Positions 27,425 through 35,362 of a stretch of DNA of 64,000 nucleotides are shown here, piece by piece. The translations under genes and the position numbers were made by a program. Where the stretch lies: contig NZ_AMQH01000009.1 in the NCBI RefSeq assembly GCF_000300195.1, positions 1 through 64,000 on the forward strand, read 5' to 3'. Under the pieces are notes generated by a model that was given only the letters and a program-made list of their open reading frames with translations, made no database searches and had not been told where the DNA came from. Numbering within the stretch: the first letter of the stretch is position 1; each line of letters begins with the position of its first letter. The stretch comes from Clostridium tunisiense TJ. GTDB taxonomy: Bacteria > Bacillota > Clostridia > Clostridiales > Clostridiaceae.

Positions 27425-27429
27425 CATTT

Positions 27430-28692
27430 TTACTTTGCCTCTTCCACAACTGTGTAATGAGCTTTTCTTTCCCAAGCTTCTAAGCTAAGCATTATAGCTG
27501 AAGCAATTATACATATGACCCCAACAAGCTTCCACCCACCTTCTATGCTGGTTAGATTTAAAATTTTTCCCATTCCAATAGGTCCTAGGGTGTGACCTGC
27601 GCCAAAGATTATTGGAAGCACCGCACTCATTCTTCCCCTATGAGATGCCGGAGTATGGTTTGCTATAAAAGGAGAGGTACTAATTGCAAGGACAATTTCC
27701 CCTAGAGTGAAGATAACTACACTTAGGAAAAAGTGTGGCAAGGCATTAAAAAAGCCTAACATACCAAAACCTATGGCATACAATAGACCTCCATACACAG
27801 TTTTTCTAATACTTTTTGCATTTTGTAGTAAAAAGGTCACTAGAGGTGTACATATAATTACCACTACCCCATTAAGTCCAGAAAGTAATCCAAAGAACTT
27901 TGCCTTACCTGAAGGGTATAATTCTAAAACATGAAGAGGCATTAAAAATGACCATTGAGAGTAGGAAAAGTTAAACCAAAATACTATAAGAGCAAAATAT
28001 ATAAGTATTGGTCTTTTTCTAAGTACAGAAAAAATTGAACCCTCTTCTCTTCTTTCTAAAGCTCGACTTTCATCTTTAATTTCTTCTTTAGTTGTATGAA
28101 TAGTTTCTTTTATAAAAAATGTGATTATTCCAAGAGATATTAATGCTGTAATAGCATCTCCTATAAAAACTAAATGCAAGTTGTTTTCATAAAGAATCCC
28201 ACCAATAACAGGGCCTACTGCAAAGCCTAAATTCCACCCCATATAAACTAATGAATATGCTCCTTCTCTATTTTCACTAGTAGTTATATCTGCCAGTAGA
28301 GAATCATGAGCAGGTCCAGCTGCTACCATACAAGCTCCCGCTAGCATTATAGTGTAAACCATAGTCATACTAGGCTCCATGAAGCTGCAAGAAATATAAA
28401 GTACTGTAGCAAGAAAATCAAACACTACTATAACTTTTTTTCTTCCAATGGTATCTGCAAGCTTCCCTCCAATTACGGAAGCTGGTAGATATAAAAGTCC
28501 AGAAGCACTAATATAAGCTCCTGTCATCTCATCTGAAAGTCCTATGCTATCTTTTAATATAATTGTGAGCAAGGGCATAACAAAACACCCTAAGGCATTT
28601 ACAACCTTTGAAAGAAATATTATGTAAACCTCCTTAGGTAGACCCATGTAAGGTTTTAATAATCTTCTCAAAGCTTTTTTTAATCCTGTCAT
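27430..28692 (-). CDS. MFS transporter, probable drug exporter
   Basis: About 420 residues with 12 predicted spans. The MFS loop 2-3 motif is GGKLADTIGRKKVIV; ADITTSENREGAYSLVYMGW and NHTPASHRGRMSAVLP are typical of the MdtH/YttB-like multidrug branch. I start at the ATG with AAAGGAG ten bases upstream; the frame is open for 22 more codons. What sets it apart is the leader: a promoter with a palindrome, a 26-codon ORF, and two terminators lie between 28,870 and 29,231. This is the arrangement used for antibiotic-induced efflux genes. The substrate is unknown. A homologous but truncated gene lies at 45,798-46,394. Confidence 0.85.
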   Translation of the reverse strand: MTGLKKALRRLLKPYMGLPKEVYIIFLSKVVNALGCFVMPLLTIILKDSIGLSDEMTGAYISASGLLYLPASVIGGKLADTIGRKKVIVVFDFLATVLYISCSFMEPSMTMVYTIMLAGACMVAAGPAHDSLLADITTSENREGAYSLVYMGWNLGFAVGPVIGGILYENNLHLVFIGDAITALISLGIITFFIKETIHTTKEEIKDESRALERREEGSIFSVLRKRPILIYFALIVFWFNFSYSQWSFLMPLHVLELYPSGKAKFFGLLSGLNGVVVIICTPLVTFLLQNAKSIRKTVYGGLLYAIGFGMLGFFNALPHFFLSVVIFTLGEIVLAISTSPFIANHTPASHRGRMSAVLPIIFGAGHTLGPIGMGKILNLTSIEGGWKLVGVICIIASAIMLSLEAWERKAHYTVVEEAK

Positions 28693-28871
28693 ATTTTCAT
28701 CACTCCTTTTAAGTTCACCATTATCCGTTATAAAGTCATAAACTTCTAAGTTGATCATATTAAGCTATATTAATACTTAAGGTAAAACTACATCTGATTT
28801 ATAAACCTACTTTAGCTTCCTGTATCTCTATGGACATAGATAATGTGTAATACTAGTTTTTATAAAATAAA

Positions 28872-28923
28872 AAAGTCATAAAACTTTCCTGGTCCCTTTA
28901 CCATGGAAATATTTTATGACTTT
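28872..28923 (-). terminator. Second leader terminator (T2) before the MFS gene
   Basis: Minus strand AAAGTCATAAAA pairs with TTTTATGACTTT over 12 bp. The inner part pairs again (TTTCC/GGAAA, TGGT/ACCA), giving a long hairpin followed by TTTTTTATTTT. It lies about 180 bases before the MFS start, so it must be passed or bypassed for expression. Confidence 0.75.
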
Positions 28924-28992
28924 CTAATTAACAATTTAATAAGCAGAATTTTAATAAACCCTTTAGGTTTACTTTATAAGCTCATTTTGCCA

Positions 28993-29018
28993 CCCCATAA
29001 GCACACTGTGCCTTGGGG
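28993..29018 (-). other. Hairpin between the two leader terminators
   Basis: CCCC...GGGG with inner GCACA-GTGTGC forms a compact hairpin. Its AACCCCA arm could instead pair with TGGGGTT in the first terminator, so the leader can adopt alternative folds. Confidence 0.5.
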
Positions 29019-29037
29019 TTTTATAGAAATTAAAAAA

Positions 29038-29064
29038 GTCATAGGGCTACAACAACCCCATGAC
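29038..29064 (-). terminator. First leader terminator (T1) before the MFS gene
   Basis: Minus strand GTCATGGGG / CCCTATGAC (nine pairs, one G-U) with a 9-nt loop and a TTTTTT run, 16 bases after the stop codon of the leader ORF. The eight bases TCATGGGG of its 5' arm can pair with CTTCATGA inside the leader ORF. Confidence 0.85.
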
Positions 29065-29080
29065 TAAAAAAACAAATTAA

Positions 29081-29161
29081 TTACAAAAACCATTCATGAA
29101 GGCCGTGTATATTATTAAGTAATCCACTAAAATTCTTCTTATTAAAATTTAAAGTACTCAT
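29081..29161 (-). CDS. 26-residue leader peptide of the MFS gene
   Basis: ATG lies nine bases after a strong GGAGG site. The peptide starts MSTLNFNKKNFSGLLNN and ends IHGLHEWFL, with no signal sequence and no cysteine. It has its own promoter and sits immediately ahead of a terminator. Codons 20-23 (CTT CAT GAA) provide the bases that can pair with the terminator's 5' arm, so ribosome position would decide between terminator and antiterminator. This matches the logic of leader peptides in ribosome-mediated attenuation; the peptide sequence itself is not one I recognise. It is less likely to be a signalling peptide because it lacks an export signal and a nearby receptor. Confidence 0.6.
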   Translation of the reverse strand: MSTLNFNKKNFSGLLNNIHGLHEWFL

Positions 29162-29193
29162 TAGTCACAACCTCCTTTTTTAAGAAAATTTAC

Positions 29194-29231
29194 AATAGTA
29201 TAAATATACTATTTTTTTACAGATAAGTCAA
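29194..29231 (-). promoter_or_regulatory. Promoter with overlapping palindrome for the MFS leader
   Basis: Minus strand TTGACT, 17-base spacer, TATATT. A 20-bp palindrome (9-bp arms AATAGTATA / TATACTATT, two-base centre) at 29194-29213 covers the -10 element and could be a repressor site. The leader ORF begins about 35 bases downstream of the expected start of transcription. Confidence 0.65.
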
Positions 29232-29365
29232 TATATTTTTGCATTTTTTCTTATAGCTTCATTTTATACTATTTTATACTTTCCTTTTAGTTTTCATATT
29301 CTATTACTACTCATTTATATAAACCTTCTCTTCATACCCTTCCATATTATATATTTAAAGTGAAA

Positions 29366-29398
29366 AACAGTAACTAAACTGTAAATTTAGTTACTGTT
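29366..29398 (-). terminator. Terminator after the 87-residue gene
   Basis: Perfect 13-bp stem AACAGTAACTAAA / TTTAGTTACTGTT with a 7-nt loop, 15 bases past the stop codon; flanked by A and T runs so it may act in both directions. Confidence 0.8.
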
Positions 29399-29412
29399 CT
29401 TTTGACATAGCT

Positions 29413-29676
29413 TTAGCACTCATGTACATCTACAACTTTGGCTACATAATCATCCATGCCTGAAGTTGCAAGCACTGTTAATGCTTTACTTCCATTAATC
29501 TTAGCAACATAGCCCTGCGCTTCATTTTCATCAGAAGACTCATTCCTTACTACTTCAATACTGCTTTTACTTCCTACTTCATATTCCTCTAGTATATTGG
29601 CAATTTTCTTTTCCACTTCTCCTGTAGGACACTCCATTATTTTAATTCTTTCTATTGCAGCTTCTAAGTTTTCCAT
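29413..29676 (-). CDS. Hypothetical protein, 87 residues
   Basis: I do not recognise the family. The protein is acidic and apparently soluble, with an N-terminal helix (MENLEAAIERIKIMECP) and a beta-rich C-terminal half (QGYVAKINGSKALTVLATSG, DDYVAKVVDVHEC). It has neither signal peptide nor membrane span. The ATG has GGAGG nine bases upstream and the gene has its own terminator, so it is a real single-gene unit between the MFS leader and a methyltransferase gene. Confidence 0.7.
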   Translation of the reverse strand: MENLEAAIERIKIMECPTGEVEKKIANILEEYEVGSKSSIEVVRNESSDENEAQGYVAKINGSKALTVLATSGMDDYVAKVVDVHEC

Positions 29677-29900
29677 AAACTTTATCCTCCGTTACACCAA
29701 ATTCTATCACTAGTATAGTGTTTCCCATAGGGCAAAATTTACTTAAATATTTAATAACTTTTATATTATACAATATCCTTTTAAAATTAATCCTTAATAG
29801 CTTTTTACATATTTTATAGTTGCTTTGAATTAGATTTACTTTTCTTAATATAAGCTCCTATACTATTTTTATGCTTTCCTATGCTATTAAAATATATCCT

Positions 29901-30512
29901 CTATCTTTTACTTGCCACCATTATAAATAAGGAGTAATCCACTTCTTCTCCTTCAACATTCTTCTTCCCATTAAAGAAAACCTTATAGGTTATATCACTT
30001 AGTCCTGCCTTACTTAGTAGACTTTTTAGTTCTTCTTCTTCAAACCCATCATGTCCCCTAAAATCCTTTTCTAATTTATGAAAGCTTCCATCATCTTTGG
30101 TTAAATCTACAATACATAAATATCCATCCTTATTTACCCTAGCTGCTAAATTTTCTATAGTTTTTTTTAAATCATCAATATGATGAAGTACCATGGAAGT
30201 ATAAACCACATCATACTTTCCCATAAACGACTTACTGTTTATATCCTTTTCATAAGCTATCATATTATTAGCTTCATATTGTTGTATTTTTGAGTTAACA
30301 ACTTCAATCATTCCCCTAGACGTGTCTACAAGAGTAATATGTTTAAACTTATCATAAAGATTAAAGCTTATAAGGCCTGTTCCGCACCCAAATTCTAATG
30401 CCTTATAGTCTTCCTTCATAGGAATCATTTTTTTTATTTCCTGTGCAATAATTTTTGCTCTACTAGCCCTATATTCATCATCCCAAGTTAACGCTCTTTT
30501 ATCAAAGTTCAT
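29901..30512 (-). CDS. Class I SAM-dependent methyltransferase
   Basis: 203 residues with the Rossmann methyltransferase motifs: motif I ALEFGCGTGLISFNL, the acidic residue of ITLVDTSRGMIEV, YDVVYTSMVLHHIDD and GYLCIVDLTKDDG. It uses S-adenosylmethionine; the acceptor cannot be told from sequence. The C-terminal part (GHDGFEEEELKSLLSKAG) resembles UbiE/Methyltransf_11 proteins. The ATG follows AAGGAGAATAAAT. It stands alone, with about 220 bases to the next gene downstream. Confidence 0.88.
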   Translation of the reverse strand: MNFDKRALTWDDEYRASRAKIIAQEIKKMIPMKEDYKALEFGCGTGLISFNLYDKFKHITLVDTSRGMIEVVNSKIQQYEANNMIAYEKDINSKSFMGKYDVVYTSMVLHHIDDLKKTIENLAARVNKDGYLCIVDLTKDDGSFHKLEKDFRGHDGFEEEELKSLLSKAGLSDITYKVFFNGKKNVEGEEVDYSLFIMVASKR

Positions 30513-30570
30513 ATTTATTCTCCTTCTTAAATTATTTTTATATTTACCATTTAAGTGTTTCTTACTTATT

Positions 30571-30609
30571 TCAAAGCCACTCTACAAAATGAACTTGTTC
30601 ATTATTTAA
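30571..30609. repeat. 39-bp intergenic repeat, copy 3
   Basis: 37 of 39 bases equal the copy at 21312, and a diverged copy of the same length lies at 4515. All three are in intergenic DNA near the ends of minus-strand genes. The dyad ATGAACTTGTTCAT could form a small hairpin. Confidence 0.8.
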
Positions 30610-31260
30610 TCGTCCCTGAAAATCTTAAGGGGACAAAATAGTTATCTATAATTTAGGTCTGAATCTTCCCCTTGTAATGGAATTAAAAATCTCAAGACCT
30701 TTTTCTCTCCAGTTATTTTCTACATATTATTATACATAAAATACTTTCATAAATCACTTAATTACATAAACATTCAGAATGTTATTTAAAGTTATTCTTA
30801 CTATTTATGATATGAATACCTTTTATTTATTTGATTTTATCTATATTCTCTGCTTATTGCAGAGTAAAACTATATTAGAATAAATTCATCATAAGGTTGA
30901 AGAATACTTATAATAATCTTTCCCATAAAAAAGATTAACCACTTACTTCGAAATTCAAACTCCAACATGCTTTTGGTATAAAACCTCAAAATTTACTTTT
31001 ATTTACTTATATAGATAAAGTATAATTAAATAAATACTTTTTTAAAATTACAAAAGTCTTTTTATGAATAAACTTTAGCTCAATAGAAACTTATTAACGG
31101 TAGTAAGAAATTTATCTCTATATTTGTAATTTCTAAAATCTCACTTCCTTAGGTTTTACACCTACTTAAATCTATGCTTCAGAAATTACTTTTAAAGTTT
31201 TAAAAAATTATAATTATTGCTTTATATAACTAAGAAGAAATTAATGGAGAGGTGAAATTC
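30610..31260. other. Gene-poor region before the diguanylate cyclase gene
   Basis: About 650 AT-rich bases. I see only a 17-codon minus-strand frame starting with TTG near 30,690 after GGAGAG, too weak to call, and the ribosome binding site of the next gene. No terminator-like hairpin or riboswitch pattern stands out. Confidence 0.5.
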
Positions 31261-32355
31261 ATGAATGATTTATTTATTAACTTATTAATACTTGTGTCCG
31301 CAACCTTTGTTGCAGGTCACATTTTAAAAGACATATCTGACGATACATTAAACTCTATATACGGAAAAATTGTACTGGGGATTTCAGGTGGACTCTTAGG
31401 TATTCTGATGATGATATATACCATTAAAATTAGCGGTACTACCACCTTATTAGATTTGAGAATTTTTGCAATCATGATGGTTTCCTATTTAGGAGGTACT
31501 GTTTCTACTATAATTTCAGGAATTATTATATGGATATTTCGGGGAACTTATTTTGGTTTAAATATATCCTCTACAGTTTCCTTGTTTCAAATAATATTAT
31601 ATATAATATCCTTTTATATCATTGATAAAAGAATAAAAAAAGACTGGAAAAGATGGGTCTATAAAACTTTAACTTCTCTAATTATTCTAGTATCAGCTTT
31701 CTACTATCTCTTGATAGATGTAGAAAAGGTTCATTTAATACTTCTTCAGTTTTCCTTAGTCATAATATTTGCTGCTACACTAGAATATTATTTGCTAGAA
31801 TATGTTCGTAGTTCCAATGAATTATATAAGCGGTACAAGAAGGATTCTACAAAAGACTTTCTTACTGGTCTCTATAATACTAGACAATTTGACAGTATGC
31901 TAAATGCAGCTACGGAAAGGGCCTTGAAAAATGAAGAGAAACTATCTTGTCTTATGATAGATATTGATCATTTTAAGAAGGTAAATGATACCTATGGTCA
32001 CTCTATAGGTGATATAGTATTAAAGGAAGTTGCAAAGGTTATAGGTAATACCGCCAGGAGCTTTGATATTATAGGAAGAGTTGGTGGTGAGGAATTTTGT
32101 GCTCTACTTGTTGACTGCCCAAAAGACCATTCTGTGGAAGTTGCTTTAAGAATTAAAAATGCTATTGAAGGCTATAACATCCACATTGGAGAAGATAAAT
32201 ATATAAATGTCACTGTATCTGTAGGAGTTTCTTCCTATCCAGACACTTTATCAAATTTAAATTACTTAAAAGAACAAGCTGATGTAGCTCTTTATAATGC
32301 AAAGCATAGCGGTCGTAATAAGGTTTGTCTTAATAGTAGCTGTTTAGCCGATTAA
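31261..32355 (+). CDS. Membrane-bound diguanylate cyclase (GGDEF)
   Basis: 364 residues. The first 180 residues contain about six membrane spans resembling a 5TM/LYT-type sensor. A short linker (YKRYKKDSTKDFLTGLYNTRQF) leads to a GGDEF domain with active site GGEEF at 275-279. Five residues before it the inhibitory-site motif RSFD (RxxD) is intact. DIDHFKKVNDTYGHSIGD binds substrate and metal. It should make cyclic di-GMP under product control. The ATG has GGAGAGG eight bases upstream. No EAL, HD-GYP or PilZ gene and no c-di-GMP riboswitch is seen nearby. Confidence 0.92.
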   Translation: MNDLFINLLILVSATFVAGHILKDISDDTLNSIYGKIVLGISGGLLGILMMIYTIKISGTTTLLDLRIFAIMMVSYLGGTVSTIISGIIIWIFRGTYFGLNISSTVSLFQIILYIISFYIIDKRIKKDWKRWVYKTLTSLIILVSAFYYLLIDVEKVHLILLQFSLVIIFAATLEYYLLEYVRSSNELYKRYKKDSTKDFLTGLYNTRQFDSMLNAATERALKNEEKLSCLMIDIDHFKKVNDTYGHSIGDIVLKEVAKVIGNTARSFDIIGRVGGEEFCALLVDCPKDHSVEVALRIKNAIEGYNIHIGEDKYINVTVSVGVSSYPDTLSNLNYLKEQADVALYNAKHSGRNKVCLNSSCLAD

Positions 32356-32358
32356 AAT

Positions 32359-32434
32359 AAAAAAGTATGCTAAGTTTTATCAAACTTCTCCCTGTTACTT
32401 AAATAGGGTCAGTTCGTATCTAGCATACTTTTTT
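32359..32434. terminator. Bidirectional terminator with branched loop
   Basis: A 14-bp outer stem (AAAAAAGTATGCTA / TAGCATACTTTTTT) encloses two smaller hairpins (AAGTTT/AAACTT and CCCT/AGGG). It sits between two convergent genes and has T-runs on both strands. Confidence 0.85.
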
Positions 32435-32438
32435 TATC

Positions 32439-32666
32439 TTAATTACATATAACCAATTTAGCCATAGGATTACTTTTTGCAAATTCGTTAACCTCTTCTA
32501 TATTTCTTGCTTTAAAAATAAGCTTTCCACCATTTTTATTTAAGATGCCTCCACAAAGAAAGTATTTAGAAGCTTCCTTCATTTTATTTTCTATAAAAGA
32601 CATTCCTTCAAGTCCTTTTCCATCTGCTTTATACTTTAACTCTATTAAAAAATCTACGTTACCCAT
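32439..32666 (-). CDS. YciI-like small protein, probably SOS-regulated
   Basis: 75 residues. The layout resembles YciI-type dimeric alpha/beta-barrel proteins: a first strand (NVDFLIELKYKADG), a helix, EASKYFLCGGILNKNGGKLI, and FKARNIEEVNEFAKSNPMA followed by LVICN. The family has a ferredoxin-like fold with unsettled enzymatic roles. The ATG follows GGGGGAATAGAAA. Its promoter, 42-70 bases upstream, has a LexA-type box in the spacer, so expression is expected to rise with DNA damage. Family assignment is moderate, since the protein is shorter than most YciI proteins. Confidence 0.65.
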   Translation of the reverse strand: MGNVDFLIELKYKADGKGLEGMSFIENKMKEASKYFLCGGILNKNGGKLIFKARNIEEVNEFAKSNPMAKLVICN

Positions 32667-32707
32667 TTTCTATTCCCCCTAGTTTGGTTCCACAATTAAC
32701 TATTTAC

Positions 32708-32736
32708 AGTATATCGAACAGTTGTTCGTCTGTCAA
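32708..32736 (-). promoter_or_regulatory. Sigma-A promoter with LexA (SOS) box in the spacer
   Basis: Minus strand TTGACA, 17-base spacer, TATACT. The spacer contains CGAACAACTGTTCG, a perfect dyad matching the Firmicute LexA/DinR pattern CGAAC-N4-GTTCG. A repressor bound here would block polymerase directly. Confidence 0.8.
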
Positions 32737-32914
32737 TAGAAATCATAAAATTTTATTTTAGTATTGTTAATTTTATTAGCTTGTCTTACAATACAATATG
32801 TATGTTTTAGGCATAAAAAATATTACTAAAAATAAATTTTTTTCAGTAATAATCACAATAGTGAATGATATTCTATATTTTAAAATGAATCGCTAAAAAT
32901 TGAGGAGGATTTTC

Positions 32915-33865
32915 ATGAGCACAAAACGTTCAGCATTACCTATACTCGCAGGTATTACTGCATCTTCTATCTTTGGTCTTAGTTTCATGTTCTCTAGTGT
33001 TGCCTTAAAGATAGTAGATACTTTTACCTTGCTTTCCTTTAGATTCTTATTAGCTTTTACAATTATGTCTGTTTTAGTACTAACTAAACTTATAAAAGTA
33101 GATTATAAGAACAAAAACTTAAAGTCCCTTTTTATTCTTGGACTAATGCAGCCTATAATTTATTTTATATTTGAAACCTATGGAATTAAAAATTCCTCTA
33201 GTTCTATAGCTGGAGTAGTAATTGCCCTAATTCCCATCACTGTAGCTGTATTTTCTGCTTACTTTCTTAAGGAAAAACCAACCCCACTTCAATGGATATT
33301 TATCATAACTTCAGTTGTGGGAGTAATTTTCATCATACTGATGAGTGGAAATTCTTCCGGTTCTGTAAATATAATAGGTTTTCTATGCTTACTTATAGCA
33401 GTAATCTCTGCTACTGTATTCAATCTTATATCAAGAAAGCTTTCTAAAGAGTTTACTCCTATAGAAATCACCTATTATATGATGGGCTTGGGGGCTATAA
33501 CCTTTACTTTAATGTCCATTATTCAACATATAACAAAAGGTACCTTAGCACAGTTTTTTCAGCCTCTTGGAAACAAAGGCTTTCTTATGGCTCTGTTATA
33601 TCTTGGAATATTATCCTCTATAGTTGCTTTCTTATTTATTAACTATTCTTTATCAAAACTAGAAGCTTCTAAATCAGCTATTCTTGGAAACTTTTCTACT
33701 ATAGTTTCTATAATTGCTGGAGTTGTGTTCCTAAAGGAAGACTTTAGATTCTTCCACCTAATAGGCTCTGCGTTAATCCTTATAGGAGTCTTTGGAACTA
33801 ACTATATTGGAAGCAAAATCCCTAAAGAAATCCTAGAGGACAATGCTAAAAATATAGCTAATTAG
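32915..33865 (+). CDS. EamA (DMT superfamily) transporter
   Basis: 316 residues with ten predicted spans in two EamA repeats: ILAGITASSIFGLSFMFSSV opens the first and VNIIGFLCLLIAVISATVFN the second. GVVIALIPITVAVFSAYFLKE is the typical end of the first repeat, and FLKEDFRFFHLIGSALILIG that of the second. Members export metabolites or amino acids; the substrate is unknown. The ATG preceding STKRSALP has GGAGG seven bases upstream. It is transcribed away from the SOS-controlled gene. Confidence 0.88.
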   Translation: MSTKRSALPILAGITASSIFGLSFMFSSVALKIVDTFTLLSFRFLLAFTIMSVLVLTKLIKVDYKNKNLKSLFILGLMQPIIYFIFETYGIKNSSSSIAGVVIALIPITVAVFSAYFLKEKPTPLQWIFIITSVVGVIFIILMSGNSSGSVNIIGFLCLLIAVISATVFNLISRKLSKEFTPIEITYYMMGLGAITFTLMSIIQHITKGTLAQFFQPLGNKGFLMALLYLGILSSIVAFLFINYSLSKLEASKSAILGNFSTIVSIIAGVVFLKEDFRFFHLIGSALILIGVFGTNYIGSKIPKEILEDNAKNIAN

Positions 33866-33935
33866 GTTTTAGCTAAGTAAGCTAATTATAATAATGTAAA
33901 ACTTATTTTTAAAATATATACTAAAAATTACACAT

Positions 33936-33976
33936 AAAACAACTCCTCATAGGTACATTTACTTATGAGGAGTTTT
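33936..33976. terminator. Bidirectional terminator
   Basis: Stem AACTCCTCATA / TATGAGGAGTT flanked by AAAA and TTTT, with a 12-nt loop, between the convergent EamA and lipoprotein genes. Confidence 0.85.
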
Positions 33977-34048
33977 ATTTAAATTTTGGAGACCTTTGCA
34001 AATATAAAATAAAATTACTAAATGCTTAGCAGCTATTTTACAAATTAT

Positions 34049-34780
34049 CTATTCTTTGTTTTTGTAAACTTTTAATTCATCTAAAACAAATCCTTCTTCT
34101 GAAAACTTGTAGCTAATTTCAAATTCTGCTAAAGAAAAATCGGGGCTTATGGCTGCATCTATTTTTGCTTTAATTTTATTATCTTCTAAGTAATACGTTA
34201 TAAAAGTACCGTAAGTTAGATTTTTAAATTCTTCCTCAGCAGTGGTTTTAATCTTATCCTTTATTGAATAACTAACCTCTTTTTCATTTAAGGAAAATAT
34301 AACCTTCTCAGAACACAGGCTTACTTTGATATTACTCCTTGCTATATCTACTGGACTCTGAACCTCATACTCACCCATATTTTCTAAGTTTACCACATGT
34401 ATTTTTTGCTCAAGAAATCCTGTACCATATCCAGTTGTAAGTACTATGATTAATTCTTCCTTACCATCATTATTCAGATCAGAAAGTGAAATAGTTGGTG
34501 TGTTCATCACACTCTTCCAGTCAAATTCTTTCTTACTTCTATTGCCTTGAACAATAATCTTTTCATAACCAGCTTTTTCTCCTTCTTTTCCAAACAAGTA
34601 TATATTTTTCTCTCTAATCTCGCCTATGACCTTATACCCCTCAGGCACATTAGAGTTAACACTCGATATGGAATTATTCACCGGTATTGAAGAACCACTA
34701 TCTCCATTTTTACTTTGACAACCTGCAAAAACTATTGATATTGCACAACATGCTACAAGTATTTTTAAGCCTTTTTTCAT
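34049..34780 (-). CDS. Hypothetical lipoprotein
   Basis: 243 residues. A clear lipoprotein signal (MKKGLKILVACCAISIVF, lipobox FAGC) is followed by a Ser/Asn-rich spacer. The body contains TISLSDLNNDGKEELIIVLT, an FG-GAP/VCBS-like D-x-N-x-D-G calcium-loop pattern, seen once. The rest is beta-rich. I do not recognise a specific family. The ATG lies after GAGGGTG; an upstream TTG would add three residues. It is a single-gene unit between a terminator and a long gene-poor stretch. Confidence 0.75.
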   Translation of the reverse strand: MKKGLKILVACCAISIVFAGCQSKNGDSGSSIPVNNSISSVNSNVPEGYKVIGEIREKNIYLFGKEGEKAGYEKIIVQGNRSKKEFDWKSVMNTPTISLSDLNNDGKEELIIVLTTGYGTGFLEQKIHVVNLENMGEYEVQSPVDIARSNIKVSLCSEKVIFSLNEKEVSYSIKDKIKTTAEEEFKNLTYGTFITYYLEDNKIKAKIDAAISPDFSLAEFEISYKFSEEGFVLDELKVYKNKE

Positions 34781-35362
34781 TCTCAACACCCTCTATAACT
34801 TAATAGTAGTCAATGAGCTTTAATAAGCTCATTTTAATTAATAACCTTGGAAGAAGTTTATCTACAATAACCAACCTTTGATTTTTAAGTTTATTTTTCT
34901 ATAATAAGGGTCGGATTATACTCCAAAGTATGATTAATTTTCCACACCTTATAGTTATATGGATGTTTTTACTTAATATTCTACATAAACAAGCTTTCTG
35001 TATGAATTTAAGAGTTGTTAATAATGATTTTTAGCCACTATAAAAGTTTACTTTATAAAGGACTATGTATACACCTTCTCCTCTTTTATCTATGAGATTA
35101 TTTTGTAAAACCAACTTTGAACTTACCTTAAGTATTATTTCAATTATATTAATAACCACTATTTTCACCATAATATAGCCTGGTTATAATAACTAATTTG
35201 CATTGCTTTTATGCCATACCTCCGCGGTATTGTAAAAATATTTAACCGAATTTTTTTTTACAGAACTTCGCCATGAACTAAACTTATTGTTTTATAATAT
35301 ATATATACCATATACTGTATATTTGTAATTTCTTTTTTATTACTTGAAAGGTGGTTAAGTTA
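34781..35362. other. Gene-poor divergent intergenic region
   Basis: About 580 bases between the divergent lipoprotein and S41-like genes. It holds a small hairpin (TGAGCTT/AAGCTCA near 34,813-34,835) and AT-rich promoter sequence before the S41-like gene (TATAATATATATATACC). I see no gene. Confidence 0.5.

Larger units (their letters stand above)
27029..27429. other. opp upstream region
   Basis: About 400 bases without a convincing gene. It contains the oppA ribosome binding site, AT-rich promoter sequence, a hairpin TCGGCAT...ATGCCGA at 27210-27239 whose loop shows GGAGGATT on the plus strand but opens only a 3-codon frame, a CodY-box-like sequence, and the terminator of the MFS gene at the right end. 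Confidence 0.5.

Noticed and set aside
28960..29022. Use of AACCCCA downstream of T1 as its antiterminator
   Set aside because: It can pair with the T1 arm, but it is transcribed after T1, too late to prevent termination; the upstream CTTCATGA is the plausible antiterminator.
30641..30720. Open minus-strand stretch reading NWREKGLEIFNSITRGRF
   Set aside because: No start codon between the preceding stop and this stretch, and the alternative TTG frame is only 17 codons; likely chance.
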